From positions 1 to 58,924 of the forward strand of contig JAKFVC010000143.1 in the NCBI GenBank assembly GCA_021732415.1: a DNA stretch of 58,924 nucleotides, in the 5' to 3' direction. The DNA is from Planctomycetaceae bacterium. Lineage in GTDB: Bacteria; Planctomycetota; Planctomycetia; Planctomycetales; Planctomycetaceae. A program made the translations under genes and the position numbers. The notes beneath the pieces were generated by a model. It worked only from the letters and a program-made list of their open reading frames with translations, was not told the DNA's origin and did no database searches. Below, in pieces: positions 7,913 to 15,266 of this stretch (the first letter of the stretch is position 1; each line of letters opens with the position of its first letter).

Positions 7913-8902
7913 TCAAGTCCCGCGCGTACTCTCGAGGACCTTGCGGAAGACGGCTTGATAGTCTTTCCAGTCGTTGGCGGAACATTTACACATCACGGTC
8001 CATTGATTGTTGTTTCCCACCAAGGTGCAACGATAGCCGAAGGTTTTTGACAGCAACCCCTCACTGGCAGTGAACGCCGAGAGGCGGCCTTCGCCACCGC
8101 CGGTTTTGATCATCGTGGGGGCTCCCTGCTCTTCATACCCCGACATTTCCTGAACGTATCTTTCCTTCTGCATCTCGTGAATTTTGGAAACCGGTTTTTC
8201 GTCATCCGGGATCGGTTTGCCATCGTCACCATTCGGTTGCATGATGGTGGACATCATCGAACCAGAAGGACTCGAGCGGAACTGAATCTTGACACTGCCC
8301 TGCTCAAGACTCAAAAATGGCGGCGTGCCTCCCGACCCACCACCCGACTTGAGTTCCCACCCCTTAGGCCCTTCGCAAGTCAGCTCGCCGTTGGGAGAGG
8401 AATAGCTGACATACTCTTTGGGGACTTCCATTTTCGGTGCGCTGGCGACCGACCCCATGCTCGCGATGCCATAGCCAATCAGGCCCAGGAACGCGAGGCC
8501 GAAGACCACGCCGGTGCCGATCAGGATGTTCTTGTTTAATTCGGCGTCGGCAGCCTCTTTCTTCTTTTTCTTCTTGGGCGACTCTTCACCTTCGCCCCCC
8601 TTCGCTTTGGCACCTTTTCCCGTCGATTTCTTTTTCGAGCGGGGAAGTTCGGGGAGTTCCTCGCCGTCGTCCAATTCTTCATCGTCCCCCTGGTATTCGT
8701 CTTCCGAGGGAGTCCGCTTCTTGGTCGTTTTGACGGGGCCTGTGGCTGCCCCTTTGACCGCAGGCGCGGGGGACTTTCCGCCGGCCTTGCGCGGCGCGGG
8801 GATCTCGACGACCTCACCGCACTCCGGGCAACGGGCTTTCTTACCGGCATTGGCGTCGTTGGTCTTGATGACCCGGCCGCATTCACATTCGACTTCGATC
8901 AT
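7913..8902 (-). CDS. Zinc-ribbon, single-pass membrane protein
   Basis: A 329-residue protein. The N-terminus is a small zinc ribbon (Cys6, Cys8, Cys25, Cys28), followed by a Lys/Pro/acidic linker (residues 36-120), one membrane segment (about 126-150, GTGVVFGLAFLGLIGYGIA), and an extracytoplasmic domain of ~175 residues with no motif I recognise. ATG 8902 has a textbook GGAGG site, so the 29-residue upstream extension is rejected. It neighbours the zinc-ribbon PrsW gene on the same strand, so the pair may work together, for example a metal- or partner-sensing membrane module; that is inference. Confidence 0.8.
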   Translation of the reverse strand: MIEVECECGRVIKTNDANAGKKARCPECGEVVEIPAPRKAGGKSPAPAVKGAATGPVKTTKKRTPSEDEYQGDDEELDDGEELPELPRSKKKSTGKGAKAKGGEGEESPKKKKKKEAADAELNKNILIGTGVVFGLAFLGLIGYGIASMGSVASAPKMEVPKEYVSYSSPNGELTCEGPKGWELKSGGGSGGTPPFLSLEQGSVKIQFRSSPSGSMMSTIMQPNGDDGKPIPDDEKPVSKIHEMQKERYVQEMSGYEEQGAPTMIKTGGGEGRLSAFTASEGLLSKTFGYRCTLVGNNNQWTVMCKCSANDWKDYQAVFRKVLESTRGT

Positions 8903-9166
8903 GCTGCACCTCCAAACTGGTGGGTATGGGTAGGTTGAAGTGCATAAAGACGGATGTTGGCGGCCCCCAACCCCGGCATGTAAACGCACGGGTGCGTTGA
9001 ATTCAATGATGAGGTAATGACTTCACCAAGAATTCGCAATCAAAACTTATAGTGATCAGAACGTTCGAGCGCGGCAAGTGTAAATTGCCTCAAAAATGCC
9101 GTTACGCTTCGGTGTGCCTTGGGGCTGGCGCCTCGCACTCGCGACCGACGGTACCAGCATCGGAAC

Positions 9167-9187
9167 GCAGACGCTAGCAGCGTCTGC
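9167..9187. repeat. Family A palindrome, single copy
   Basis: GCAGACGCT, AGC loop, AGCGTCTGC, followed by CACGAG. It is the only structure I see in the 450-bp gene-free stretch between the zinc-ribbon gene and the TauE gene. Confidence 0.85.
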
Positions 9188-9357
9188 CACGAGACCGGCC
9201 CCGGGGCTTGCCTGCGGCATCGCAATTGAAGACACTCTTTGGAGACTGCATTGCGGCCCCTGAGGCGTCGTCATTTTCGCGGCGCCGGCCGGTGCGGCAC
9301 GTTTTCTTTGGATAGCGGGATCTCAAAATCACTATCGATACGACGCAACTCGCGATC

Positions 9358-10122
9358 TTGTGCCTGTCGGCCGTCCTGGCGGGGATCGTCAACTCAGTCG
9401 CGGGTGGCGGGACGCTGTTGACGTTTCCCGCGCTGACATTTGTGCTGGGGCCGAGTGCCGCCGCCACGGTCATTGCCAATGGGACGAGTACCGTCGCCCT
9501 GTGTCCGGGATCGATTGCCTCGATCTGGGGCTATCGGCGTGAGCTGACTGGCATGGGGCCGTGGATCAAGTTGCTGATCTTGCCCTCGCTGGTCGGCGGG
9601 TACATCGGAACGCGGTTGGTGGCCGAGCGTGATCCCGAAGAGTTCCGGCAACTGGTCCCCTGGTTGATTCTGACCGCGACGACCCTGTTCCTGCTGCAAC
9701 CGACGATCTCCAAATGGACGGGGATCGGTTTACCGCACGCCGCTCCTTCGCTGGGATTGAAATGTGGGCTGATTGTCTTTCAATTTCTCGTCGCGTTGTA
9801 CGGCGGTTATTTTGGAGCCGGCATCGGCATTTTGATGCTCAGTTCGCTGGCGCTGATGGGGATCTCGGATATTCATCGGATGAACGGCGTGAAAACCATA
9901 CTCGCTTCGGCGATCAATGGGGTGTCGGTCATCTTGTTTATCAAGCTGGGCAAAGTGAATTGGGAGATGGCAGTGCCGATGATTGTTTCGGCCATCATTG
10001 GCGGCTACGTTGGAGCGAGTGTCGCTCGCCGGTTGGATAAGAAGCTCGTGCGATATGCCGTCGTGGTGATCGGACTGGTGCTGTCGGCGTTTTACTTCTT
10101 GAAGATTTACCGCAACTCGTGA
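9358..10122 (+). CDS. TauE/SafE-family sulfite/anion exporter
   Basis: A protein of about 254 residues with roughly eight membrane segments and two internally repeated halves. The N-terminal GIVNSVAGGGTLLTFPAL and the later GGYFGAGIGILMLSSLALMG are diagnostic of the TauE/SafE (DUF81) permeases. The substrate cannot be told from sequence. The start is uncertain: a TTG at 9358 has no ribosome site. The frame stays open to a TAG at 9313, and the translation IDTTQLAILCLSAVLAG just upstream looks like genuine protein. An ATC at 9328, seven bases after GCGGGA, is a possible rare start. Confidence 0.9.
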   Translation: MCLSAVLAGIVNSVAGGGTLLTFPALTFVLGPSAAATVIANGTSTVALCPGSIASIWGYRRELTGMGPWIKLLILPSLVGGYIGTRLVAERDPEEFRQLVPWLILTATTLFLLQPTISKWTGIGLPHAAPSLGLKCGLIVFQFLVALYGGYFGAGIGILMLSSLALMGISDIHRMNGVKTILASAINGVSVILFIKLGKVNWEMAVPMIVSAIIGGYVGASVARRLDKKLVRYAVVVIGLVLSAFYFLKIYRNS

Positions 10123-10138
10123 GTGTGGTTCTTCGTAG

Positions 10139-10174
10139 ATTTGGACTGCGGTGATTCATCACCGCAGTCCAAAT
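10139..10174. repeat. Family D perfect palindrome, probable bidirectional terminator
   Basis: A 36-bp perfect palindrome, ATTTGGACTGCGGTGAT, TC, ATCACCGCAGTCCAAAT. It lies between the convergent genes ending at 10122 and 10187 and looks like a solo form of the element that occurs as a pair at 42986-43216. Confidence 0.85.
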
Positions 10175-10186
10175 TGGCGCCGCTCC

Positions 10187-11683
10187 CTAACCCGCTCCAG
10201 GCAAGACTACAAAGGCCCCAAAGTGTGGCTCGGTGATGGGCAGCTTTTCGTCTGGCATGCCGATCGGTGGTGTCCCGGCGATGGGCTTCATGGGGATTGA
10301 GACGTCATCACCGCGATAGACGCCGCTCACCAGAGCGGGGCCGTAGTAGTCCTTCACGCTGACGATGCGGAACGCCTGGCCGTTTTCGAGTACCGACGAC
10401 AATGAGACGGGCACTGCGGGCGACCCGGCGGGGTTCAGAATCACAATGTTGGCACGCCCCTTTTCATGAGCGTTCGGTCGGATGATGATCCTGCCGCTGG
10501 TCGGCAAGCCCTTGGTGAACTTGCTGTTGGCATCGAATCCCGTATCCTTCTGCCACTGTGCGAAGGTCGCTCCCCGACTCTTGCCGTGCTCCACGATCGA
10601 GCACTCACCCCAGCGACCGTCGGTCATATAGTAGTCATTCTCGGCCCAGCGCTGGCCACTCACCAGGGCGGCTTCCGCTCCTTCCAGACTGACGACGGTC
10701 GACGAGGCGATGACGGTATTCTTACTGACCGTCGCTTTGCGAAAATCGCGCACGACCAGGCCACCGTCACTGTAGTTCCCCGTGCAGATCATGTCAGCAT
10801 TCGTTGTGCCCCACGGATACCCCAGCCGAATTCCGCCCCCGACGACGACGTTATCTTGGACCGCAATTCGCTCGGCGGGAGATTCGCCCCCCAACATGAT
10901 TCCGTTCGAGGGGGCCGATCCCTGCTTCATACAACCATTCATAAAAGCGATATTGCCGACAACTTCAAATCCCTTAATCGACGCTTTCGTCGAGCCGTAA
11001 ATTTGCATCCCATAACCGAACTGATGGAAGACGACGTTATTCGAGATGAGTTTCGTTCCGCGGGCATTCTGAGCATAGATGCCATGCCCATGCTCGCGAT
11101 CGGGTCCACTCCAGCCGTTGTTGTAGATCAGGCAGCCGCTGATCTCGCCCCCTTCGCCTTCGCTCCAGAACCCAACCCCGCAATCCAGATCATGCAGCAC
11201 TAAGTTGACGAGTGAGACCCGGTCGGCTCGGACGTTGACGTTGCCGCGACGAATGTCCGCCGGCCACGGGCCGGGAATCTTTGTCTTGCGCAGCGGGTCG
11301 CTGCACATGACTTCGAAGTCGCGATAGATCGTGTCAGCACCTACGATGGCAAAAAGGCTGTTGTCGCGTTCATCGCGAGGCAGCGTGTCGATGGTGACGC
11401 GCTCGCCTTCTACTCCGCGGACAACGACCGGTTTTTCAGCGGTGCCGGCCAGACGCGATGTAAAACCACCGCGATAGGTGCCGGCATGAATCCAGACCGT
11501 GTCACCAGGCTTGACGACATCTGCGGCATTCAGTCCAGTGGCGAGATCCCAGGGCTCGGTCCGAGACCCTTGGCCTTTCGGCGTGCCGTCAGGTGTGATA
11601 TGGAATTGGGCGGCTTCAATCGGCAGGGCCAACAACAACATGGCCAACCAGCCGGCCAGCCGCAGCATTCGGTTCGCTCGCAT
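10187..11683 (-). CDS. Exported right-handed beta-helix protein
   Basis: A 498-residue protein. ATG 11683 follows an AAGGAG site; the signal peptide is at residues 1-24 (LAGWLAMLLLALPIEAA). The body opens with a segment typical of polysaccharide-active beta-helix proteins (FHITPDG, EPWDLATGLNAADVVKPGDT, GTYRGGF) and continues with repeated strand-turn units (ISGCLIYNNGWSG, ISNNVVFHQFGYGMQIYG, KTVIASSTVVS). This is the fold of pectate lyases and other polysaccharide lyases or epimerases, but no catalytic residues can be assigned by eye. A PL10 pectate lyase lies 1.5 kb away on the other strand, so plant or algal polysaccharide use is a plausible theme. Confidence 0.82.
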   Translation of the reverse strand: MRANRMLRLAGWLAMLLLALPIEAAQFHITPDGTPKGQGSRTEPWDLATGLNAADVVKPGDTVWIHAGTYRGGFTSRLAGTAEKPVVVRGVEGERVTIDTLPRDERDNSLFAIVGADTIYRDFEVMCSDPLRKTKIPGPWPADIRRGNVNVRADRVSLVNLVLHDLDCGVGFWSEGEGGEISGCLIYNNGWSGPDREHGHGIYAQNARGTKLISNNVVFHQFGYGMQIYGSTKASIKGFEVVGNIAFMNGCMKQGSAPSNGIMLGGESPAERIAVQDNVVVGGGIRLGYPWGTTNADMICTGNYSDGGLVVRDFRKATVSKNTVIASSTVVSLEGAEAALVSGQRWAENDYYMTDGRWGECSIVEHGKSRGATFAQWQKDTGFDANSKFTKGLPTSGRIIIRPNAHEKGRANIVILNPAGSPAVPVSLSSVLENGQAFRIVSVKDYYGPALVSGVYRGDDVSIPMKPIAGTPPIGMPDEKLPITEPHFGAFVVLPGAG

Positions 11684-11805
11684 CACGTTCTCCTTGGTCA
11701 GATCGTGGATGAACCTGGAAGGCAGAGACAACTGGGAAACCAGTCCGCATCCAGGATTCGTATCTGGTAACACAGATATTCAATGCTGAACATGCCGACT
11801 ATACT

Positions 11806-11872
11806 AGCCCGAAGCGCCAGCGAGTGCATCTCCGTCGGACAATTCGTGGAATGCGTTCGCTGGCGCTCCTGG
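11806..11872. repeat. Inverted pair, family F (GAAGCGCCAGCGAGTG)
   Basis: CCCGAAGCGCCAGCGAGTGC on the left and GCGTTCGCTGGCGCTCCTGG on the right, imperfectly inverted. Family F recurs with perfect arms at 43066-43146. It lies between the divergent beta-helix and phosphodiesterase genes. Confidence 0.65.
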
Positions 11873-11911
11873 CAAAGAATTCAGCCTCCTCGCAACGCTG
11901 GCAAGGACCGT

Positions 11912-12400
11912 ATGCTCCTCGGAATTCTCTCAGACACGCATGATCAACTGGTGCGAACCGAGGCCGCGGTGGAAATACTCCGTACGCACGGTGCCGAGGT
12001 CCTGGTCCATTGCGGTGACTTGATCGAATCTCCGATAGTCGAGGCCTGTTCCGTTCTGCCGTCTTACTTCGTCTTCGGCAACAACGATTGCGATAACGTC
12101 TCATTTCTGAAGCAGGCTGCGGCGGAATCCGGGGCCGTTTGCCTGGGTTGGGGTGGCGTGTTCGAGTTGGCCGGAAAACGTATCGGAGTCGTGCATGGGC
12201 ACCTGACGTCGGATTTGCGTCGAGTCTTGAATGACCGGCCCGACTATCTGCTGTCTGGGCATTCGCACCTGACCCACGACTTTCGCGAAGGGCCAGTTCG
12301 CCGGATCAATCCGGGTGCGTTGTACCGTGCTCGCGAGTTCTCGGTGGCGTTGCTCGATCTGGAAACTGACAGCCTGCAGTTTCTGCCTGTGCCACGCTGA
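11912..12400 (+). CDS. YfcE/MJ0936-family metallophosphodiesterase
   Basis: A 162-residue protein with every calcineurin-like metal motif in order: SDTHD near the N-terminus, HCGDL, FGNNDCD, VVHGH, and SGHSH near residue 115. It should be a Mn-dependent cytoplasmic phosphodiesterase; the physiological substrate is unknown for most of this family. Start ATG 11912, with AAGGA upstream; the frame is open back to 11783 but there it reads through a family F repeat, so the longer form is rejected. A solo family C palindrome follows the stop codon. Confidence 0.93.
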   Translation: MLLGILSDTHDQLVRTEAAVEILRTHGAEVLVHCGDLIESPIVEACSVLPSYFVFGNNDCDNVSFLKQAAAESGAVCLGWGGVFELAGKRIGVVHGHLTSDLRRVLNDRPDYLLSGHSHLTHDFREGPVRRINPGALYRAREFSVALLDLETDSLQFLPVPR

Positions 12401-12408
12401 ACGTGTTT

Positions 12409-12435
12409 GTAGCCTGACTTTCCGAGTCGGATGCC
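12409..12435. repeat. Family C palindrome, single copy
   Basis: GTAGCCTGACTTTCCGAGTC and GGATGCC. The inner stem CTGACTT/GAGTCGG relies on G-T wobbles, as an intermediate between other family C copies would. It is just downstream of the phosphodiesterase gene. Confidence 0.6.
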
Positions 12436-12555
12436 TATCCTACGAGGGAAATTCGCAACGGCTATTGGTCGCGAAGCCTGCGTTAATTAAGATGCGGCGC
12501 GATGGAATCGACTGCACACATCCCTTTTACGAAGCATTTGCGAGCTGACTGACTT

Positions 12556-13059
12556 ATGGAACTTCAACTCGAATATCCCCCGACCCCGGAAGGTGCCCCG
12601 GATCACGCCAAGATGGCGGTCGAAGCGGCCCGGAATATTTCTCAACTGGATTTGGACTACACTCCGCAAAGCCTGGCCAAGGTCGACCAGATCATTGAAG
12701 GTCTGCGCACCGACGGGGCCGGCCCGGAGCAAGTGGGCGAGTCTCTGTTTGCGTTTGGCTGCTACGTGGGCGAAGTGTTTGTCCGCAATGCGAACGGCAA
12801 GTGGAGGCTGGCGGAGGAGACCCCGATGAAGGAAATCTCGGGGTTTCCAATCGTCGTGGAAGTCGCCAACGGCAAGTTCTGCAACCCGATCGGCAAGGTC
12901 TTCAAACGTTTGCTGGACGGCAACGTCGACGAGCTGGAATTCTTCTATCAGTCTTTCACGAAAGCTGACGCATCCGGTGAAGCCGAGGCAACTCCCGATC
13001 CAGAAGTTGCTCAGCCGGAACCGAAGAAGGGATTTTGGAAGCGGATGTTCGGAGGATAG
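12556..13059 (+). CDS. Conserved hypothetical protein
   Basis: A 167-residue soluble, acidic protein; I do not recognise the family. The core (residues ~15-130) alternates helical and strand-like segments (AKVDQIIEGLRTDG, SLFAFGCYVGEVFVR, GFPIVVEVANGKFCNPIGKV). A Pro/Glu-rich linker leads to a basic tail, KKGFWKRMFGG, which could be a membrane-surface or partner-binding tip. There is no signal peptide. It stands alone between the phosphodiesterase and the pectate lyase, followed by a family A palindrome. Confidence 0.75.
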   Translation: MELQLEYPPTPEGAPDHAKMAVEAARNISQLDLDYTPQSLAKVDQIIEGLRTDGAGPEQVGESLFAFGCYVGEVFVRNANGKWRLAEETPMKEISGFPIVVEVANGKFCNPIGKVFKRLLDGNVDELEFFYQSFTKADASGEAEATPDPEVAQPEPKKGFWKRMFGG

Positions 13060-13084
13060 GGCACGGCTGTCGCAAACAGCATCG

Positions 13085-13115
13085 CCCCCCGTGGCAGACG
13101 CTGCCAGCGTCTGCG
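13085..13115. repeat. Family A palindrome, single copy
   Basis: A run of Cs and GTG leads into GCAGACGCT, GCC loop, AGCGTCTGC (13094-13114), in the gap between 13059 and 13193. Confidence 0.85.
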
Positions 13116-13192
13116 TTCCCAGGCGAGCGTGATCGACCATCGCTGAAATCAACAGCTAAGACCCACAAGAGTGCGATAGATCAGGAGAATCG

Positions 13193-14626
13193 ATGATGCG
13201 GTCCATCGCGGTGTGTGCGTGTCTGCTTATGAGTGTTTTGTTGGGAGCCGATCAGAAGGCCCGGCAGACTGCCCCCGATCAACGGCCTGATGCCTTGCGA
13301 GTTCTCAAACAAGCGGCCACCTTCTACCGGAACAAGGTCGCGAGTCACTCCGGGTACGTCTGCTACTACAGCGCCGATTTGACTCAGCGCTGGGGTGAAG
13401 GCAAGGCCTCCGCGGACACGATCTTCGTCCAGCCGCCGGGGACGCCGACAGTCGGAATGGCCTACCTGAAGGCCTACGCGGCGACAGACGATCCTTTCTT
13501 CCGAGAGGCCGCCCGCGAGACCGCTGGGGCTCTGATGTATGGGCAGTTGCAATCGGGGGGATGGGCGCAAGTGGTCCAGTTTTCGCCCGCCAAGAGGATC
13601 GGCCAATATCGCAATGGCAAAGGCGGGAGCATGAATAACTCCACGCTCGACGACAATCAGACCCAGTCGGCCCTCACCATGTTGATGCTGACGGACGAGG
13701 CTCTGAAGTTCAAGGATCCCGCCGTGCATGAAGCGGCGATGTATGGGCTGAATGCTCTGTTGAAGGCGCAGTTTCCGAACGGTGCGTTTCCTCAAGTCTG
13801 GACCGGTCCGGTCGAACCTCATCCCATCGTAAAGGCGAAGTATCCCGACTACAACTGGAAGACCGAAGGACGCATCAAGAACTATTGGGATTACTACACG
13901 CTCAATGACGGATTGGCCGGAACGGTATGCGACACGTTGCTTACGGCTCATCGCGTTTACAAGGACCAGCGGTATCTGGATGCGGTCCGCAAGTTGGGAG
14001 ATTTCTTGATTCTCGCCCAGATGCCCGAGCCGCAGCCTGCGTGGTGTCAGCAATACAATTACGACATGGTTCCGATCTGGGCCCGGAAATTCGAGCCGCC
14101 TGCGATTTCCACTTGGGAATCACAGGACGCAATCGAGACGCTCAGGAAAATCTTCCACGTCACCGGCGATGGTAAGTATCTCGACCCTCTGATGCCGGCC
14201 TTGACCTATTTACGAAAACGTCAGTTGCCGGATGGCCAGACGCCTCGGTTTATTGAGCTGAAAACGAACAAGCCGTTGTACATGGATGCCAACTATCAGC
14301 TGACTTACGACGACTCAGCAGCCCCGGCACATTACGGATGGAAGCAGCGTACCCGATTCTTAGAGATCCAGAAGGACCTGGTTGGCAATGGAAAGTGGCC
14401 TGCGCCGACGGAGCCGCAAGCCTTCGACTTGATCATGCCGGTGGAGGGAATCATCCGTGATCTGGATGCTGAGGGCCGCTGGGTTTCGACCTATGCTGGC
14501 GAACGTCTGGTTGGCCAGCCGAAGTTTCCCAACTCATTCCGCTACATTTCCAGCGAAGTCTTTAGCCACAATCTCGAAGTCTTGAGTGAATACCTGACGG
14601 CAACACGCCCGAAAGTTGCTAAGTGA
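13193..14626 (+). CDS. Pectate lyase, polysaccharide lyase family 10
   Basis: A 477-residue exported protein with signal peptide SIAVCACLLMSVLLGADQ (residues 3-20). The body shows the PL10 pattern: GGWAQVVQF near residue 120, the NNSTLDDNQTQ loop, NGAFPQVW, and the segment QYNYDMVPIWARKFEPPAIS. PL10 enzymes fold as an alpha/alpha toroid and cleave polygalacturonate by Ca-dependent beta-elimination, here presumably in the periplasm or outside the cell. The catalytic Asp and Arg cannot be assigned without an alignment. Two adjacent ATGs (13193, 13196) follow an AGGAG site. With the beta-helix gene at 10187 it suggests pectin use, though no transporter or other pectin gene adjoins it. Confidence 0.9.
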   Translation: MMRSIAVCACLLMSVLLGADQKARQTAPDQRPDALRVLKQAATFYRNKVASHSGYVCYYSADLTQRWGEGKASADTIFVQPPGTPTVGMAYLKAYAATDDPFFREAARETAGALMYGQLQSGGWAQVVQFSPAKRIGQYRNGKGGSMNNSTLDDNQTQSALTMLMLTDEALKFKDPAVHEAAMYGLNALLKAQFPNGAFPQVWTGPVEPHPIVKAKYPDYNWKTEGRIKNYWDYYTLNDGLAGTVCDTLLTAHRVYKDQRYLDAVRKLGDFLILAQMPEPQPAWCQQYNYDMVPIWARKFEPPAISTWESQDAIETLRKIFHVTGDGKYLDPLMPALTYLRKRQLPDGQTPRFIELKTNKPLYMDANYQLTYDDSAAPAHYGWKQRTRFLEIQKDLVGNGKWPAPTEPQAFDLIMPVEGIIRDLDAEGRWVSTYAGERLVGQPKFPNSFRYISSEVFSHNLEVLSEYLTATRPKVAK

Positions 14627-14731
14627 CGCGGTCCATAGCTGCGGCTCATTTCTTCGAAGCGCCCTGCGCAGCTGCTGGCATTGTGTGTTACGCTGACTGC
14701 TGCCTCGAATCACTTGCCCGCAGGTGCGACC

Positions 14732-15133
14732 ATGATTATCCCGGTGCCCATGATGATCCCAGTCCCCGATCACTCGAACGACAAGCGCATCCGCCAGCTC
14801 GAGCAGGCGTTGATCTTGTCCCTCGATATGACGCAGGCCTTGATGGAGCGACTGGAAGCGAAATTCGGTCCAGGATTCCTCGGTGCGGATTTGAAACGTT
14901 TGCTGCCAGCAGGGACGCAAGCCGAACTGGAACGAGAAGCGACCGAGATTGATCGCTTAATCGCCGAAGGTCAAAAGCCGACGGCGGTGAAACATTTTCG
15001 CGAGAAATTCGGCGTGACTTGGGACGAAGCCCAAGAGGCGATCAGTTCATGGACCAGCCACTCGAAGCCAGACAAGCTGCGTTCATTGAGGCTGGCTCGA
15101 TTTATCAAGTCGACCGAAGCGGTTCAATTATAG
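14732..15133 (+). CDS. Small protein with L7/L12-like C-terminal segment
   Basis: A 133-residue protein. After a hydrophobic, Pro/Met-rich start (IIPVPMMIPVPD) comes a helical region (IRQLEQALILSLDMTQALMERL) and then PTAVKHFREKFGVTWDEAQE. That last pattern resembles the ribosomal protein L7/L12 C-terminal domain, which mediates protein contacts. Start ATG 14732, with CAGGTG before it; the frame is also open to 14681. Function unknown; the resemblance is by eye and covers only about 25 residues. It is convergent with thrS, with an inverted repeat between them. Confidence 0.65.
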   Translation: MIIPVPMMIPVPDHSNDKRIRQLEQALILSLDMTQALMERLEAKFGPGFLGADLKRLLPAGTQAELEREATEIDRLIAEGQKPTAVKHFREKFGVTWDEAQEAISSWTSHSKPDKLRSLRLARFIKSTEAVQL

Positions 15134-15158
15134 ACTCAACATACCTGAGGTAAGATTT

Positions 15159-15228
15159 GCACCACGGAGCCACGGAGAACACGGAGTAATTTCAATCAAT
15201 CTCCGTGCACTCCGTGACTCCGTGGTGC
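15159..15228. repeat. Inverted pair, family E (CACGGAG)
   Basis: GCACCACGGAGCCACGGAGA to 15186 is answered by CACTCCGTGACTCCGTGGTG to 15228. It sits between the convergent genes ending at 15133 and 15267. CACGGAG-type repeats recur at 48123-48195. Confidence 0.85.
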
Positions 15229-15266
15229 ATCCTAATCCTGCATTCAAGGCTCTGGCTCAGAATCGA

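Noticed and set aside
9040-9479. Minus-strand frames in the gap before the TauE gene
   Set aside because: They overlap a family A repeat and the start of TauE, lack ribosome sites, and are Arg-rich shadows.
11783-11911. Upstream extension of the phosphodiesterase gene
   Set aside because: It translates a family F repeat pair, giving an ARSASEC-like peptide typical of repeat DNA; ATG 11912 has a ribosome site and starts the conserved domain.
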